The position numbers were made by a program, and so were the translations under genes. From positions 1 to 20,785 of the forward strand of contig CAYWXT010000081.1 in assembly GCA_964462125.1 (NCBI GenBank): 20,785 nucleotides of DNA. The letters run 5' to 3'. This DNA is from JAWLFY01 sp964462125. GTDB lineage: Bacteria > Planctomycetota > Planctomycetia > Pirellulales > Pirellulaceae. Shown here piece by piece: positions 7,062 to 15,334 of this stretch. Positions within the stretch are counted from its first letter, which is position 1, and each line of letters starts with the position of its first letter. The notes under the pieces were generated by a model, which ran no database searches, was not told where the DNA came from, and was given only the letters and a program-made list of their open reading frames with translations.

Positions 7062-7502
7062 ATGACTAGCGGTTCGGTTCTCTGTCCGATCGATTTCAGC
7101 TCCGCGAGTCTGGCCGCCCTGCCGGTCGCGGCGGAAGAAGCGAAGCGGCGCATCTCCTTCCTCGATCTTGTGCACGTCTGGCAACCGGGGCTGGAGTACG
7201 TGGGTGAGGCGGCCCCCATCCCGATGACGCAAGAAGTCCCCTTCGACGCGATCCGCCGTGACTTGGCCGACCTGACGATCGACCTGCCCGCCGATCGTGT
7301 TCGCTACCACGTGGAGGTGGGAGACGCGAGCGAACGGATCATCAAACTGGCCGACCAATTGGGCAGCAACCTGGTGGTCATGGGAACCCACGCCCGGCAC
7401 GGGATCGCCCGCTGGATCATCGGCAGCGTTTGCGACGCCGTCCTGCAACGCTGTTCCTGCCCCGTCTTGATTTGCCGGGGCCCGTCCAAATCCGACGACT
7501 GA
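7062..7502 (+). CDS. single-domain universal stress protein
   Basis: A 146 aa UspA-fold protein. It opens with a hydrophobic strand and acidic turn (VLCPIDFS) and ends with GTHARHGIARWIIGS and CSCPVLICR, the usual C-terminal nucleotide-binding region. The first G-2x-G glycine pair is altered: G108-T-H-A111 instead of G-x-x-G, while G121-S122 is kept, so ATP binding may be weakened or it may belong to the non-binding UspA class. It diverges from the tandem USP gene and converges with the sulfatase gene at 7534 (31 nt between stops). The second half of the tandem USP repeat-hairpin element overlaps its leader. A general stress role is inferred from family and context only. Confidence 0.92.
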   Translation: MTSGSVLCPIDFSSASLAALPVAAEEAKRRISFLDLVHVWQPGLEYVGEAAPIPMTQEVPFDAIRRDLADLTIDLPADRVRYHVEVGDASERIIKLADQLGSNLVVMGTHARHGIARWIIGSVCDAVLQRCSCPVLICRGPSKSDD

Positions 7503-7533
7503 CCCTTGCCAAGGACCGTTGCCTACGGGAGAT

Positions 7534-8955
7534 CTACATCGGGGCGATCCGTGCCGCGCCCATGTCGGTCGTCAGCACCACGTGTGCGTCAAATGCGTCG
7601 CGGATCAATTGGTACTTGACCGACTGATGCGCCGGATCGTCCCAGAGATCTTCAAATTCCCACGGGTCGCGCTGCAGGTCGTACAGCTCGCCGAGACCCT
7701 TGTTGTGGTACAGACAAAGCTTGTACTGCGGCGTGCGGTACATCGTCCCAAACGTCCCGCTCCCACCGGTGAACTGCGGGTCGAGGGCGTCGAAATACTC
7801 GCAGCGAACAAAGTCCCGCCAACGACCGGGATCGACCGCGCCACCGAGCACCGGCAGCAGACTGCGTCCTTGCATGTAATCGGGACACGCAAGCCCCGCG
7901 ATTTCCATGATCGTGGAGGTCAAATCGAGCATTTCAACTAACCCCTCACTGACCAGCCCTGATTGAAACCCGGCTGGCCAAGAAATGATCAGGGGGACGC
8001 GGACGAGCCCCTCGTAGAAACGGCATCCCTTGAACATCAGCCCGTGATCGCCCAGCGATTCCCCGTGATCGCTGGTGAAGATCACGACGGTGTTCTCCCG
8101 CTGGCCATTTCGCTCCAACGCCTCCAGGATCCGCGCGAACTGGTCATCGATCTGCGCGATCATCGCGTAGTACAACGCTTGAACCCGTTTTGCATCCCGT
8201 TGTTCTGGGGTCTTGAGTTCATCCTGAAAGTCGAGACTCGCCAGCTTCCGTTGATGCGCCAGGTCCGACTCGCGAAAATGGGGGCCGGGCATCGCTTCGG
8301 CATCGAACCGATCGGCGTAAACCTGGGGCGGAATGAACGGCGGATGGGGGTCGTAGACGTTGATATTCAGCAACCACGGTTGGTCCGCCAACCGCGGCCG
8401 CGACAAGAACTCGATCGCCCGCTCGCTGGCCCACGTCGTTTGGTGAAACTCCGGCGGCACCCGGGCCTCGTCCGCGCGCATCGCGTCCAAGTCGCCCCCA
8501 CGCTCCCGAACCCAATCGGCGTAGTCATGCCCTTCCGACCAATCGTCGCGTGGGGCGTGACTGAACTTCCAATAGCCAAACCCATCGTCCAGCCGCGGCT
8601 CGGTCCGGCGGCCGGCGCTTTGCAGGTGAAACTTTCCCACCAGCCCGCAATCGTAACCCGATTCGGCGATCAACTTCGTGATCACCGGGGGAAAGGGCGG
8701 AAAGGACTCGTTCCCGTTGCGGGTGTGGTGAACCCGTGACGGATACATGCCGGTCATGAAGCTCGATCGGCTCGGCGTACAGATCGGACTTTGACAATAG
8801 ACATACGTGAACGCCACACCCTCCTGCACCAACCCGTCAAGGGTCGCCGTCTGCACGTGCGGGTTGCCGAGCGCCCCGATCGTGTCGAAACGCTGCTGGT
8901 CGGTACAGTACCAAAGGATGTTCGGACGGCGGGCAAGCTTGGGCGACGCAGCCAT
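7534..8955 (-). CDS. type I sulfatase without signal peptide
   Basis: A 473 aa alkaline-phosphatase-fold sulfatase that hydrolyses a sulfate ester. The formylglycine motif is C59-T-P-S-R inside SPICTPSRSSFMTG, so it needs FGE-type maturation. Other active-site elements are D19 (paired with Q20 rather than the more usual second Asp), K108-x-H110 in GKFHL, H204 in DPHPPF, D296-H297 in SDHGES, and GDHG with K309 further on. The N-terminus (MAASPKLARRPNILWYCTDQQ-like start) has no hydrophobic signal, so the enzyme is predicted cytoplasmic, unlike most planctomycete sulfatases. It starts 36 nt after the tctA-like stop on the same strand, so it is probably co-transcribed and may desulfate what the transporter brings in (inference). 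No clear Shine-Dalgarno precedes the ATG. Confidence 0.93.
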   Translation of the reverse strand: MAASPKLARRPNILWYCTDQQRFDTIGALGNPHVQTATLDGLVQEGVAFTYVYCQSPICTPSRSSFMTGMYPSRVHHTRNGNESFPPFPPVITKLIAESGYDCGLVGKFHLQSAGRRTEPRLDDGFGYWKFSHAPRDDWSEGHDYADWVRERGGDLDAMRADEARVPPEFHQTTWASERAIEFLSRPRLADQPWLLNINVYDPHPPFIPPQVYADRFDAEAMPGPHFRESDLAHQRKLASLDFQDELKTPEQRDAKRVQALYYAMIAQIDDQFARILEALERNGQRENTVVIFTSDHGESLGDHGLMFKGCRFYEGLVRVPLIISWPAGFQSGLVSEGLVEMLDLTSTIMEIAGLACPDYMQGRSLLPVLGGAVDPGRWRDFVRCEYFDALDPQFTGGSGTFGTMYRTPQYKLCLYHNKGLGELYDLQRDPWEFEDLWDDPAHQSVKYQLIRDAFDAHVVLTTDMGAARIAPM

Positions 8956-8991
8956 GGCAAATCAAGCGGAGTGGTCTCATCGAGGGGCCGA

Positions 8992-10560
8992 TCAAGGCCC
9001 CGACGATAACCGCGGCGCCGTCCGGTGTCGACGCAGGGACCAAACCAACAGCCCCAACGCCGCCAAACAAAACGCTGCCGAAAGCGGTCGGGTCAGCAGC
9101 GGCCACAAACTCCCCCCGCTTTGCATCCAGCCTGCCCCGAGATGCTCCTCGGCAATCGGCGCCAAGACAAACCCGATCACAAACGGGGCCAGCGGGATCC
9201 CCCGCCGCTCCAGCAGAAAACCGACAATCCCGAAGCCGAGCATCACCCACACGTCAAACATCCGGTTGGCCAACGCATACGACCCGACAACGCAAAACGT
9301 CAAAATGATCGGGATCAAGCACCAGCGGGGCAGACGGCTGAACCGCGCCATCCAACCGGCCGCCAACGACATCAAGCCAAACATGAACAGGTTGGCCAGC
9401 AGCACCGTCCCGATCATCGCGTGGACGGCCAATGGATCCTGCTGCATCAACAGCGGACCGGGTTGTAGACCATGAATGACCAGAGCCCCCAACAAGACCG
9501 CATCGATCACGCTGCCCGGAATCCCCATCGCGATCAAGGGGATCAACGCCCCGCCAACCGTTGCGTTGTTCGCCGCCTCGGACGCCACGATCCCCTCGTC
9601 ACTTCCCTCCCCAAAACGCTCCGGCGTCCGCGACGCGTTGCGCGCCGCGGAGTAGGCGAGCACCGATCCAATGTTCGCCCCGACGCCGGGCAAGATCCCC
9701 ACCCAGGTTCCGATCAAGGAGGAACGCAACAAATTCCTCCGGTATCCCCACCACACCCGCCACCCGATCCGAACCCGCCCCGGTTCCGGCTCCACCCGTT
9801 CGGCCAGTTGGTCCGACTGCAATACCTCTCGGATCACCTGGTTGATCGCAAATAGTCCGATCAGCACCGGCAGCAAACGAAATCCATCGTCCAACTCCGC
9901 CACGCCGAACGTCCAGCGAAGCTCGCCGGTGGCCGGAGATGTACCGGGGAACGTCGCCAAAATCCCCAGGAACCCGGAAAACAACCCGGCCGCCACCGTC
10001 CCGCCACCAATCGTGGCGATCAACACGATCGCGACCAGAACCAGCGAGAAGAATTCGAAAGGTCCAAGCCGCAATGACAGCTCGGCCATCGGCCCGGCCA
10101 ACACCAGCAAAAACCCCCAGGCGACGAGCCCGCCGCACAAGGAGGCGCCAACCCCCAGCCCGAGCGCCCGTCCCGCCTCTCCCCGCTTGGCCATCGGGTA
10201 ACCGTCGAGCGTCGTCATGATCGATGCGGGCGTGCCGGGGATCCGGAGCAGCGTCGCGGTCACCAACCCACCACTGACCGCCCCGACGTACATCGAGACC
10301 AACAGCACCAGCGCGTGTTCCCCGCTCATGGAAAAGGTCAGCGGCAGCGAGAGCGCGATCAACATCGCCCCGGTCAATCCCGGGATCCCTCCCACAAACA
10401 CTCCCAGCGTCGTCCCGGTCACCATCAGTGCGATGGCGGACGGCGAGAACAGCAGTTCGATCGCCGGTCCGATCTGCCCGCACAGCGGCGCCAGCCACGC
10501 CAAGGGCAGCCAATCCACCTCGGTCAAACTCGTGATCGATGCGATCGAAAAATGGATCAC
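8992..10560 (-). CDS. tctA: tripartite tricarboxylate transporter, large membrane subunit TctA
   Basis: This is the large permease of a TTT-family secondary transporter for carboxylates, in the inner membrane. The 522 aa length and roughly a dozen hydrophobic segments fit TctA. Family motifs occur twice, as in the internal repeat: GGIPGLTG (57-64) with IPGTPAS (107-113), and GILPGVGANIGS (288-299) with EAANNATVGGALIPL (328-342), GIPGS (346-350) and GLQPGP (364-369). The start is GTG at 10560, overlapping the TGA of the upstream TctC-TctB gene in a GTGA junction, which implies translational coupling. The frame remains open further upstream, but that part is arginine-rich and antiparallel to no known domain, and lies inside the upstream gene. 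The substrate is unknown. Confidence 0.93.
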   Translation of the reverse strand: MIHFSIASITSLTEVDWLPLAWLAPLCGQIGPAIELLFSPSAIALMVTGTTLGVFVGGIPGLTGAMLIALSLPLTFSMSGEHALVLLVSMYVGAVSGGLVTATLLRIPGTPASIMTTLDGYPMAKRGEAGRALGLGVGASLCGGLVAWGFLLVLAGPMAELSLRLGPFEFFSLVLVAIVLIATIGGGTVAAGLFSGFLGILATFPGTSPATGELRWTFGVAELDDGFRLLPVLIGLFAINQVIREVLQSDQLAERVEPEPGRVRIGWRVWWGYRRNLLRSSLIGTWVGILPGVGANIGSVLAYSAARNASRTPERFGEGSDEGIVASEAANNATVGGALIPLIAMGIPGSVIDAVLLGALVIHGLQPGPLLMQQDPLAVHAMIGTVLLANLFMFGLMSLAAGWMARFSRLPRWCLIPIILTFCVVGSYALANRMFDVWVMLGFGIVGFLLERRGIPLAPFVIGFVLAPIAEEHLGAGWMQSGGSLWPLLTRPLSAAFCLAALGLLVWSLRRHRTAPRLSSGP

Positions 10561-11873
10561 GGCAGATCGACCACCAACACGCTCGTGAACAGATAGTGAA
10601 TGCCGAAGCTGAGCCCGATCGCCAAAGGGCCCAGCAGTGGAAGCACGCTCCACCGCCGCGCCAAAAGCGACCCGACAACGACGATGAAGCCGATGGTCGC
10701 TGGCCGGAAACCGAGCCATCCCTGCTGCAACAGCGCCACGTAAAGACAGGTCACCGCAACAACTGCGGCCGACAGCCATCGGTGCGACGACCCGATGCGA
10801 CGTCGCCCCGGCACCGGCCCGCCGGCCCGCCGCGTCGATCGCCACGCCCAGAGTCCGAGCGCCGCTGTCAGCAACAGCGTGATCACGGGCAGATGCGGCA
10901 GCGAGGGAACCGGCCGATTGACGACGCTCGAAAGTCGTCGCTCACGCTTTTCCAATTCGTCGTCCAACGCGTCCCCGACCAAGAACGTCGGTTCCATGTT
11001 CATCGTCGCCAGCTGTTCGCGAACTCGCGGTAGCTGCATGACTTGCTCGAGTGCCGTGGCGATTCGGCTAACCCGCGCGGGTGGCGTCCCGCGCGGCGCC
11101 CACCAAAACTGCATGTTCTCGCTGATCACATCAAAACCCTGCTCGGTCGCCGTCGGCACCTCCGGTAGCTCGCGATGGCGGTTGGGGCTGAACACGGCCA
11201 AGGCCCGTAGTCCGGCCGATTGGAACTGCACATATTCGGCGATCGAGAATGCCGAGACATCGACGTGTCCGCCCTGTAGCGCAGCAAACCGCTTCGCCCC
11301 ACCCCCGGCCTGCATGTAGCGGAATCGCGCTCCCGGCTGTTCGTGCTCCAGCATCAGCCCGGCAAAATGGCTCGGCGCCCCCAGGTTGGCGGCGACGACG
11401 ATCTGCTCCGGCTCCTCCGCCGCCATCGACATCAGCCCAGGCAGGTCCGCATGCGGGGAACCATCGGCGACCGCGATGACTTGATCGACTGCGCCGGTCC
11501 CCGCGATCGGCTCAAACGCTTCCGGCCCGTAAGCAGCCTGTCCGGCGAACTTGGCCGTCAGAATGCCCTCGTGCAGCAGCAGTAGGGTGTAGCCGTCCGG
11601 CCGCGCGTTCTTCACCCGGCGGCTGCCGATCGTACCGCCGGCGCCGGGAACGTTGATGATCACCAGCCGCTCGGGCAACAATGATTCCTCGTCGATTGCT
11701 TGCTGCACGATTCGCCCGAACATATCGCTGCCGCCGCCGGCCGCGAACGGAACGATGACCTTCACGGGTCGGGCCGGATACGAGGACTCCATCTCCTCCC
11801 CGCGGCTGCCGGTCGCCACAACTGCGACCGAGAGGAGAATGACGAACGCCGAGAAGGTACACTGGATGGGCAT
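10557..11873 (-). CDS. fused TTT transporter protein: TctC substrate-binding domain plus TctB small membrane subunit
   Basis: This 438 aa protein joins two TTT-transporter parts that are normally separate. After a signal-peptide-like segment (about 1-25), residues 32-315 match the TctC/Bug periplasmic binding fold: YPARPVKVIVPFAAGGGSD, NVPGAGGTIGS (74-84), DGYTLLL, and LRALAVFSP-PEVPTATEQGFD (about 222-248). Residues about 328-437 hold four hydrophobic segments like TctB. The binding protein would therefore be tethered to the membrane beside TctA. The ATG at 11873 is chosen because it begins the hydrophobic signal. Its n-region lacks basic residues, and an ATG at 11933 would add a basic stretch (RHRLLRYHR), so the start is uncertain. 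It overlaps tctA by 4 nt. Confidence 0.9.
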   Translation of the reverse strand: MPIQCTFSAFVILLSVAVVATGSRGEEMESSYPARPVKVIVPFAAGGGSDMFGRIVQQAIDEESLLPERLVIINVPGAGGTIGSRRVKNARPDGYTLLLLHEGILTAKFAGQAAYGPEAFEPIAGTGAVDQVIAVADGSPHADLPGLMSMAAEEPEQIVVAANLGAPSHFAGLMLEHEQPGARFRYMQAGGGAKRFAALQGGHVDVSAFSIAEYVQFQSAGLRALAVFSPNRHRELPEVPTATEQGFDVISENMQFWWAPRGTPPARVSRIATALEQVMQLPRVREQLATMNMEPTFLVGDALDDELEKRERRLSSVVNRPVPSLPHLPVITLLLTAALGLWAWRSTRRAGGPVPGRRRIGSSHRWLSAAVVAVTCLYVALLQQGWLGFRPATIGFIVVVGSLLARRWSVLPLLGPLAIGLSFGIHYLFTSVLVVDLP

Positions 11874-12009
11874 CACGCCACGATGGTAACGCAGAAGACG
11901 ATGCCTGTCCGACGCTTTCCCATTGTCAAGCATGACGATTGCCCGGCGTGAGCATTGCCTGTGCCCCCATACTTCCCACCCGTCTGCGACCGAGACTGGA
12001 GTTTCATCC
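11874..12009. other. divergent intergenic region, transporter versus PIG-L genes
   Basis: About 136 bp between oppositely oriented starts must carry the promoters of both the transporter-sulfatase and the PIG-L-sulfatase transcripts. I could not identify a convincing -35/-10 pair or operator. GGAG at 11998-12001 is a good ribosome binding site for the PIG-L gene, 8 nt from its ATG. Confidence 0.5.
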
Positions 12010-12915
12010 ATGCGCCTGCTGCTCTGTTTTTTGCTGTCGATTCTCGCCACCCAAGCCCCTGGCCAAGAAGCCGCCGATGATTCCAAAACGCTGCGGATCA
12101 TCTGTTTCGGCGCCCATCCCGACGACGCCGAATACAAAAGCGGCGGCACCGCGACGATGTGGGCGGATCAAGGTCACAAAGTGAAGTTGGTCTCGGTCAC
12201 CAACGGTGACATCGGACATTGGGCCATGGCCGGCGGCCCACTCGCCCGGCGGCGGGCGGAGGAATCGGCCAAAGTCGCTCAGGAACTGGGCGTCGAAAGT
12301 GAGGTGCTCGATATTCACGACGGCGAACTGGTGCCGTCATTGGAAAATCGCCGCACAATCACTCGCTTGATCCGCGAGTGGGACGCGGACATCGTGATCT
12401 CCCATCGACCGTGGGACTACCATCCCGATCACCGCTACGTCGGCGTTCTGGTCCAGGATGCCGCCTACATGGTCGCGGTCCCGCATTTCCTCCCCCTGAC
12501 CCCGCCGCTGAAGAAAAACCCGGTCTTCCTCTACTCCAGCGACCGCTTTCAGAAGCCGTACCCGTTCAAGGCGGACATCGCCGTGGCGATCGACTCGGTC
12601 TTCGAAAAGAAGGTCGATGCCCTGATGGCGCTGGTGTCGCAAACGTTCGAAGGAGGAGCCTTGGGCAGCGCCGAGGTGATGGAGCGAAACCCGCCGGAGT
12701 CCCAGCCGGAACTGCGACGCGAGTGGCTCTGGGAACGCTGGGACCGGCGACAAAGCGCCGAGGCCAATAACCATCGCAACGCGCTGATCCGTTGGTACGG
12801 CGAAGAGAAAGCCAACGAGGTTCGCTACGCCGAGGTGTTCGAAATCTGTGAATATGGACGCCAACCGACCGAGAGCGAAATCCGTGAACTGTTCCCGTTC
12901 TTCCCCGAACAGTGA
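12010..12915 (+). CDS. secreted PIG-L/LmbE-family deacetylase
   Basis: A 301 aa zinc-dependent deacetylase of the PIG-L (LmbE) family, which removes N-acetyl groups, usually from GlcNAc-type sugars. The zinc motif AHPDDAE is at 35-41 (H36 and D39 ligands, D38 the likely catalytic base), and the third ligand is in YHPDH (H141). Residues 1-18 (MRLLLCFLLSILATQAPG) form a short signal peptide, so the protein is exported. The start at 12010 is supported by GGAG 8 nt upstream and by the signal peptide; in-frame codons before it look non-coding. The stop is 33 nt before a secreted sulfatase gene, so the two are probably co-transcribed and may act on the same extracellular sulfated, N-acetylated glycan (inference). 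The true substrate cannot be told from sequence. Confidence 0.93.
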   Translation: MRLLLCFLLSILATQAPGQEAADDSKTLRIICFGAHPDDAEYKSGGTATMWADQGHKVKLVSVTNGDIGHWAMAGGPLARRRAEESAKVAQELGVESEVLDIHDGELVPSLENRRTITRLIREWDADIVISHRPWDYHPDHRYVGVLVQDAAYMVAVPHFLPLTPPLKKNPVFLYSSDRFQKPYPFKADIAVAIDSVFEKKVDALMALVSQTFEGGALGSAEVMERNPPESQPELRREWLWERWDRRQSAEANNHRNALIRWYGEEKANEVRYAEVFEICEYGRQPTESEIRELFPFFPEQ

Positions 12916-12948
12916 CCGCCACCATCACCACCAAACGGAGAAAATTCC

Positions 12949-14436
12949 ATGTTGTCGATCAAACCAGACCGCGCCATCGCCCTGATGGCGGTCCTGGGGT
13001 TCGGTCTGTTGCTGGGGACCCACCAAGCCGTCCTGGCGGCCGAAGCCGACGACTCCACGCCGCCCAATGTGGTCTTTATCCTGCTCGATAATCTGGGCCA
13101 GGAATGGCTCGGTTGCTACGGCAGCGAAGAGGGGGTCACGCCCAACATTGACCAACTTGCCCGCGAAGGACTCCGCGTCGAGCATTGCTATACCCCACCG
13201 GTCTGCGGAGCCAGCCGTGTCGTTGCCCTGACCGGCCGCTATCTCTACCGCTCCGGGATGGTCATGCACCATGACGCGGCATTGTACAGCGGCGGCGGAC
13301 TCCCGCCCGAAACCGAGGTCACCTTCGGCCGACTGCTCCGCGACGCCGGTTACCGCACCATGATCACCGGCAAATGGCAGATCAACAATCTGTACGACGA
13401 ACCGGGCATCCTGGATGAACACGGCTTCGATGAGTCGTTGGTCTGGCCCGGCAGCATCGACACCGACAAGGTCAGCGACGACGAGATGGCCAAGTTCAAG
13501 CGTCTGGTGTCCGAGGCGGACACCGACTTCACCTCCCAATTCATCTCCAACATCGAAAGCCGCTATTGGGATCCGGTGTTTCTGCGAAACGGCGAACGGG
13601 AGGTCCACCCAGATCGCTTCGGACCCGACGTCTCCCAGGAATACGCCTTCGAGTTCCTCCGCCGTGATCACGACCAACCGTTTCTGCTTTACTATCCGAT
13701 GGTCTTGACCCATGGCGACACGTTCCTGAACCCGGTCGTCCCAACACCGCTGAATCGCGACGCCGATCGGCCGCATCAGGAGATGTTCGCCGACATGGTC
13801 CGGTACGCGGACAAACAGATCGGCGAGTTCATTGAGGAGCTCGAACGCACCGGGCTGCGCGACGACACGATCGTGATCGTCGCGACCGATAACGGCACCG
13901 AAAAAAAACGTGTCGCCCGCGCGCGGGGACGAACGATCCGCGGCGAGCTGTATCAGCTGACCGAACCGGGCGGCGACGTCGGTCTGCTCGTCAACGCGCC
14001 CGGTCGTGTCCCGGCTGGCAGAACCATTCCGCTGGCCGACTTCTCCGATTTGCTGCCCACCATGTGCGACTTTGCCGGGGCGGAGATCCCGTCAGACCTG
14101 GTCCTGGATGGGCTCTCCTTCGCCGACGCGGCGCTGGGCAAGGTCGACGTCGGCCCGCGGAGCTGGATCTTCAACCAGTACGGAGACGACCGCGTCGTTC
14201 GCAACCTCCGCTACAAGCTGTACAACGACGGGAGGCTGTACGACGTCGAGGCCGATTTCGACGAGGACCACGATCTGGCCGACTCCAACGATCTGGCGCA
14301 TCGGCGAGCCAAGCGGGAACTGCAGGCCGTCCTCGATTCGTTACCGGAAAACTCGCCGCCACCATTCCCGCTGCGCAGCCAGACCGCGTTCAAGAAGATC
14401 CAACAATCGCGAAAGGAAGCATCGGAGAGCGAATGA
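12949..14436 (+). CDS. secreted type I sulfatase with atypical active-site residues
   Basis: A 495 aa sulfatase-family protein with a signal peptide (about 1-30, ending AVLA-AEADD). The formylglycine site is C86-G-A-S-R in PVCGASRVVALTG, with Ala at the position usually Pro; Cx[P/A]xR variants are known to occur. Metal and substrate positions are also shifted from the norm: D47-N48 instead of Asp-Asp, K142-x-Q144 (GKWQ) instead of GKWH, H255 in LTHGDTF, and D314-N315 in VATDNGT. The fold is complete to the C-terminal LYDVEADFDEDHDLAD region. It may be a distinct sulfatase subfamily or have shifted substrate preference. GGAG lies 8 nt before the ATG. It follows the PIG-L gene by 33 nt and converges with metF (13 nt between stops). 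Confidence 0.92.
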   Translation: MLSIKPDRAIALMAVLGFGLLLGTHQAVLAAEADDSTPPNVVFILLDNLGQEWLGCYGSEEGVTPNIDQLAREGLRVEHCYTPPVCGASRVVALTGRYLYRSGMVMHHDAALYSGGGLPPETEVTFGRLLRDAGYRTMITGKWQINNLYDEPGILDEHGFDESLVWPGSIDTDKVSDDEMAKFKRLVSEADTDFTSQFISNIESRYWDPVFLRNGEREVHPDRFGPDVSQEYAFEFLRRDHDQPFLLYYPMVLTHGDTFLNPVVPTPLNRDADRPHQEMFADMVRYADKQIGEFIEELERTGLRDDTIVIVATDNGTEKKRVARARGRTIRGELYQLTEPGGDVGLLVNAPGRVPAGRTIPLADFSDLLPTMCDFAGAEIPSDLVLDGLSFADAALGKVDVGPRSWIFNQYGDDRVVRNLRYKLYNDGRLYDVEADFDEDHDLADSNDLAHRRAKRELQAVLDSLPENSPPPFPLRSQTAFKKIQQSRKEASESE

Positions 14437-14449
14437 CGAACCTCGCTGC

Positions 14450-15334
14450 TCAAGACGCCTCGGCCGGTGCGGCGAGTTCCAGGCCGTCGAGCATCTGGGC
14501 CGCGGCGTCGCTCTTGTTCAGAACGTAGTAGTGGATCCCCGGAACGTGATTCTCGACCAGGTCGATCGTCTGCTGCCTGGCGTGCTCGACACCGCGGCGA
14601 AATTGATCGTCCGGGTCGTCGCTGGCCAACATCGCCTGTTCGAGATTCTCGGGGATCCGCGACTTGCACATTTCAGCAATCCGCTTGGCCTGCTTGAAAT
14701 TCGTCACCGGCAGAATTCCGGGAACCAGCGGCACGTCGATCCCCGCCCGCTCATAGTCCTCGCGGAAGCGATAAAAGTCGGCGTTGTCGTAAAACAACTG
14801 CGTGATCACGACGTCGGCACCGGCGTCAACCTTCCGTTTCAAGTTGTCCAGGTCGCTCTGGCGATCGGGCGCCTCCTGATGAACCTCCGGATAACCGGCG
14901 ACGGCAATCCCGAACTGGCTGAACCGCTCTCGAATCAAACTCACCAGCTCGTTGCCATACCGCAGCCCCCCTTCAACCTGGCGGAACTCGGTGTCCCCCT
15001 TGGGAGGATCGCCCCGCAGCGCAACGATGTAATCGATGCCGCGCCGCTGGGCCTCCTCCAGATATTCACACAAGTCCTCCACCGTCGAACCGACACACGT
15101 CAGGTGGGAGGCGACGGGAAGACCGCTCATTTCCCGGACCCGGTCCAGCACCTCCAACGTCGTGTCCCGGCGGGAACCGCCGGCGCCGTAGGTGCAGGTC
15201 AAGAACTTCGGGTTGAAATCGAGCAGGCGCCGGACGTGCTCGCAAAGTCGATCGACCCCTTCGTCGGTCTTTGGCGGGAACAGCTCGAACGAGATCGCGC
15301 AACTCGAGTCGTTGTATTGTGAAGCAAGGCTCAT
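14450..15334 (-). CDS. metF: 5,10-methylenetetrahydrofolate reductase
   Basis: This flavoprotein reduces 5,10-methylene-THF to 5-methyl-THF with NAD(P)H, supplying methyl groups for methionine synthesis in the cytoplasm. The 294 aa length matches bacterial MetF (about 290-300 aa). Family motifs in order are SFELFPPKT (E17, matching the catalytic Glu28 of E. coli), TYGAGGS (48-54), HLTC (77-80), ALRGDPP (105-111, D109 near the flavin), AGYPEVHQEA and ITQLFYDN. The N-terminus is close to the first motif, so the ATG at 15334 fits. That ATG has no Shine-Dalgarno sequence but overlaps the TGA of a small upstream ORF in an ATGA junction, which suggests translational coupling. Two hairpins lie within about 100 nt upstream. 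The next gene upstream is a PhyH-type dioxygenase. Confidence 0.96.
   Translation of the reverse strand: MSLASQYNDSSCAISFELFPPKTDEGVDRLCEHVRRLLDFNPKFLTCTYGAGGSRRDTTLEVLDRVREMSGLPVASHLTCVGSTVEDLCEYLEEAQRRGIDYIVALRGDPPKGDTEFRQVEGGLRYGNELVSLIRERFSQFGIAVAGYPEVHQEAPDRQSDLDNLKRKVDAGADVVITQLFYDNADFYRFREDYERAGIDVPLVPGILPVTNFKQAKRIAEMCKSRIPENLEQAMLASDDPDDQFRRGVEHARQQTIDLVENHVPGIHYYVLNKSDAAAQMLDGLELAAPAEAS

Noticed and set aside
6804..7448. 214-codon minus-strand frame
   Set aside because: Antisense to the single-domain USP gene, no domain recognised.
10561..10845. N-terminal extension of the TctA frame
   Set aside because: Arginine-rich, overlaps the TctB part of the upstream gene; the GTG at 10560 in a GTGA overlap fits TctA length and hydrophobic start.
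11874..12149. N-terminal extension of the TctC-TctB frame
   Set aside because: It would overlap the divergent PIG-L gene and lacks a domain; the signal-like segment begins at 11873 (possibly at 11933).
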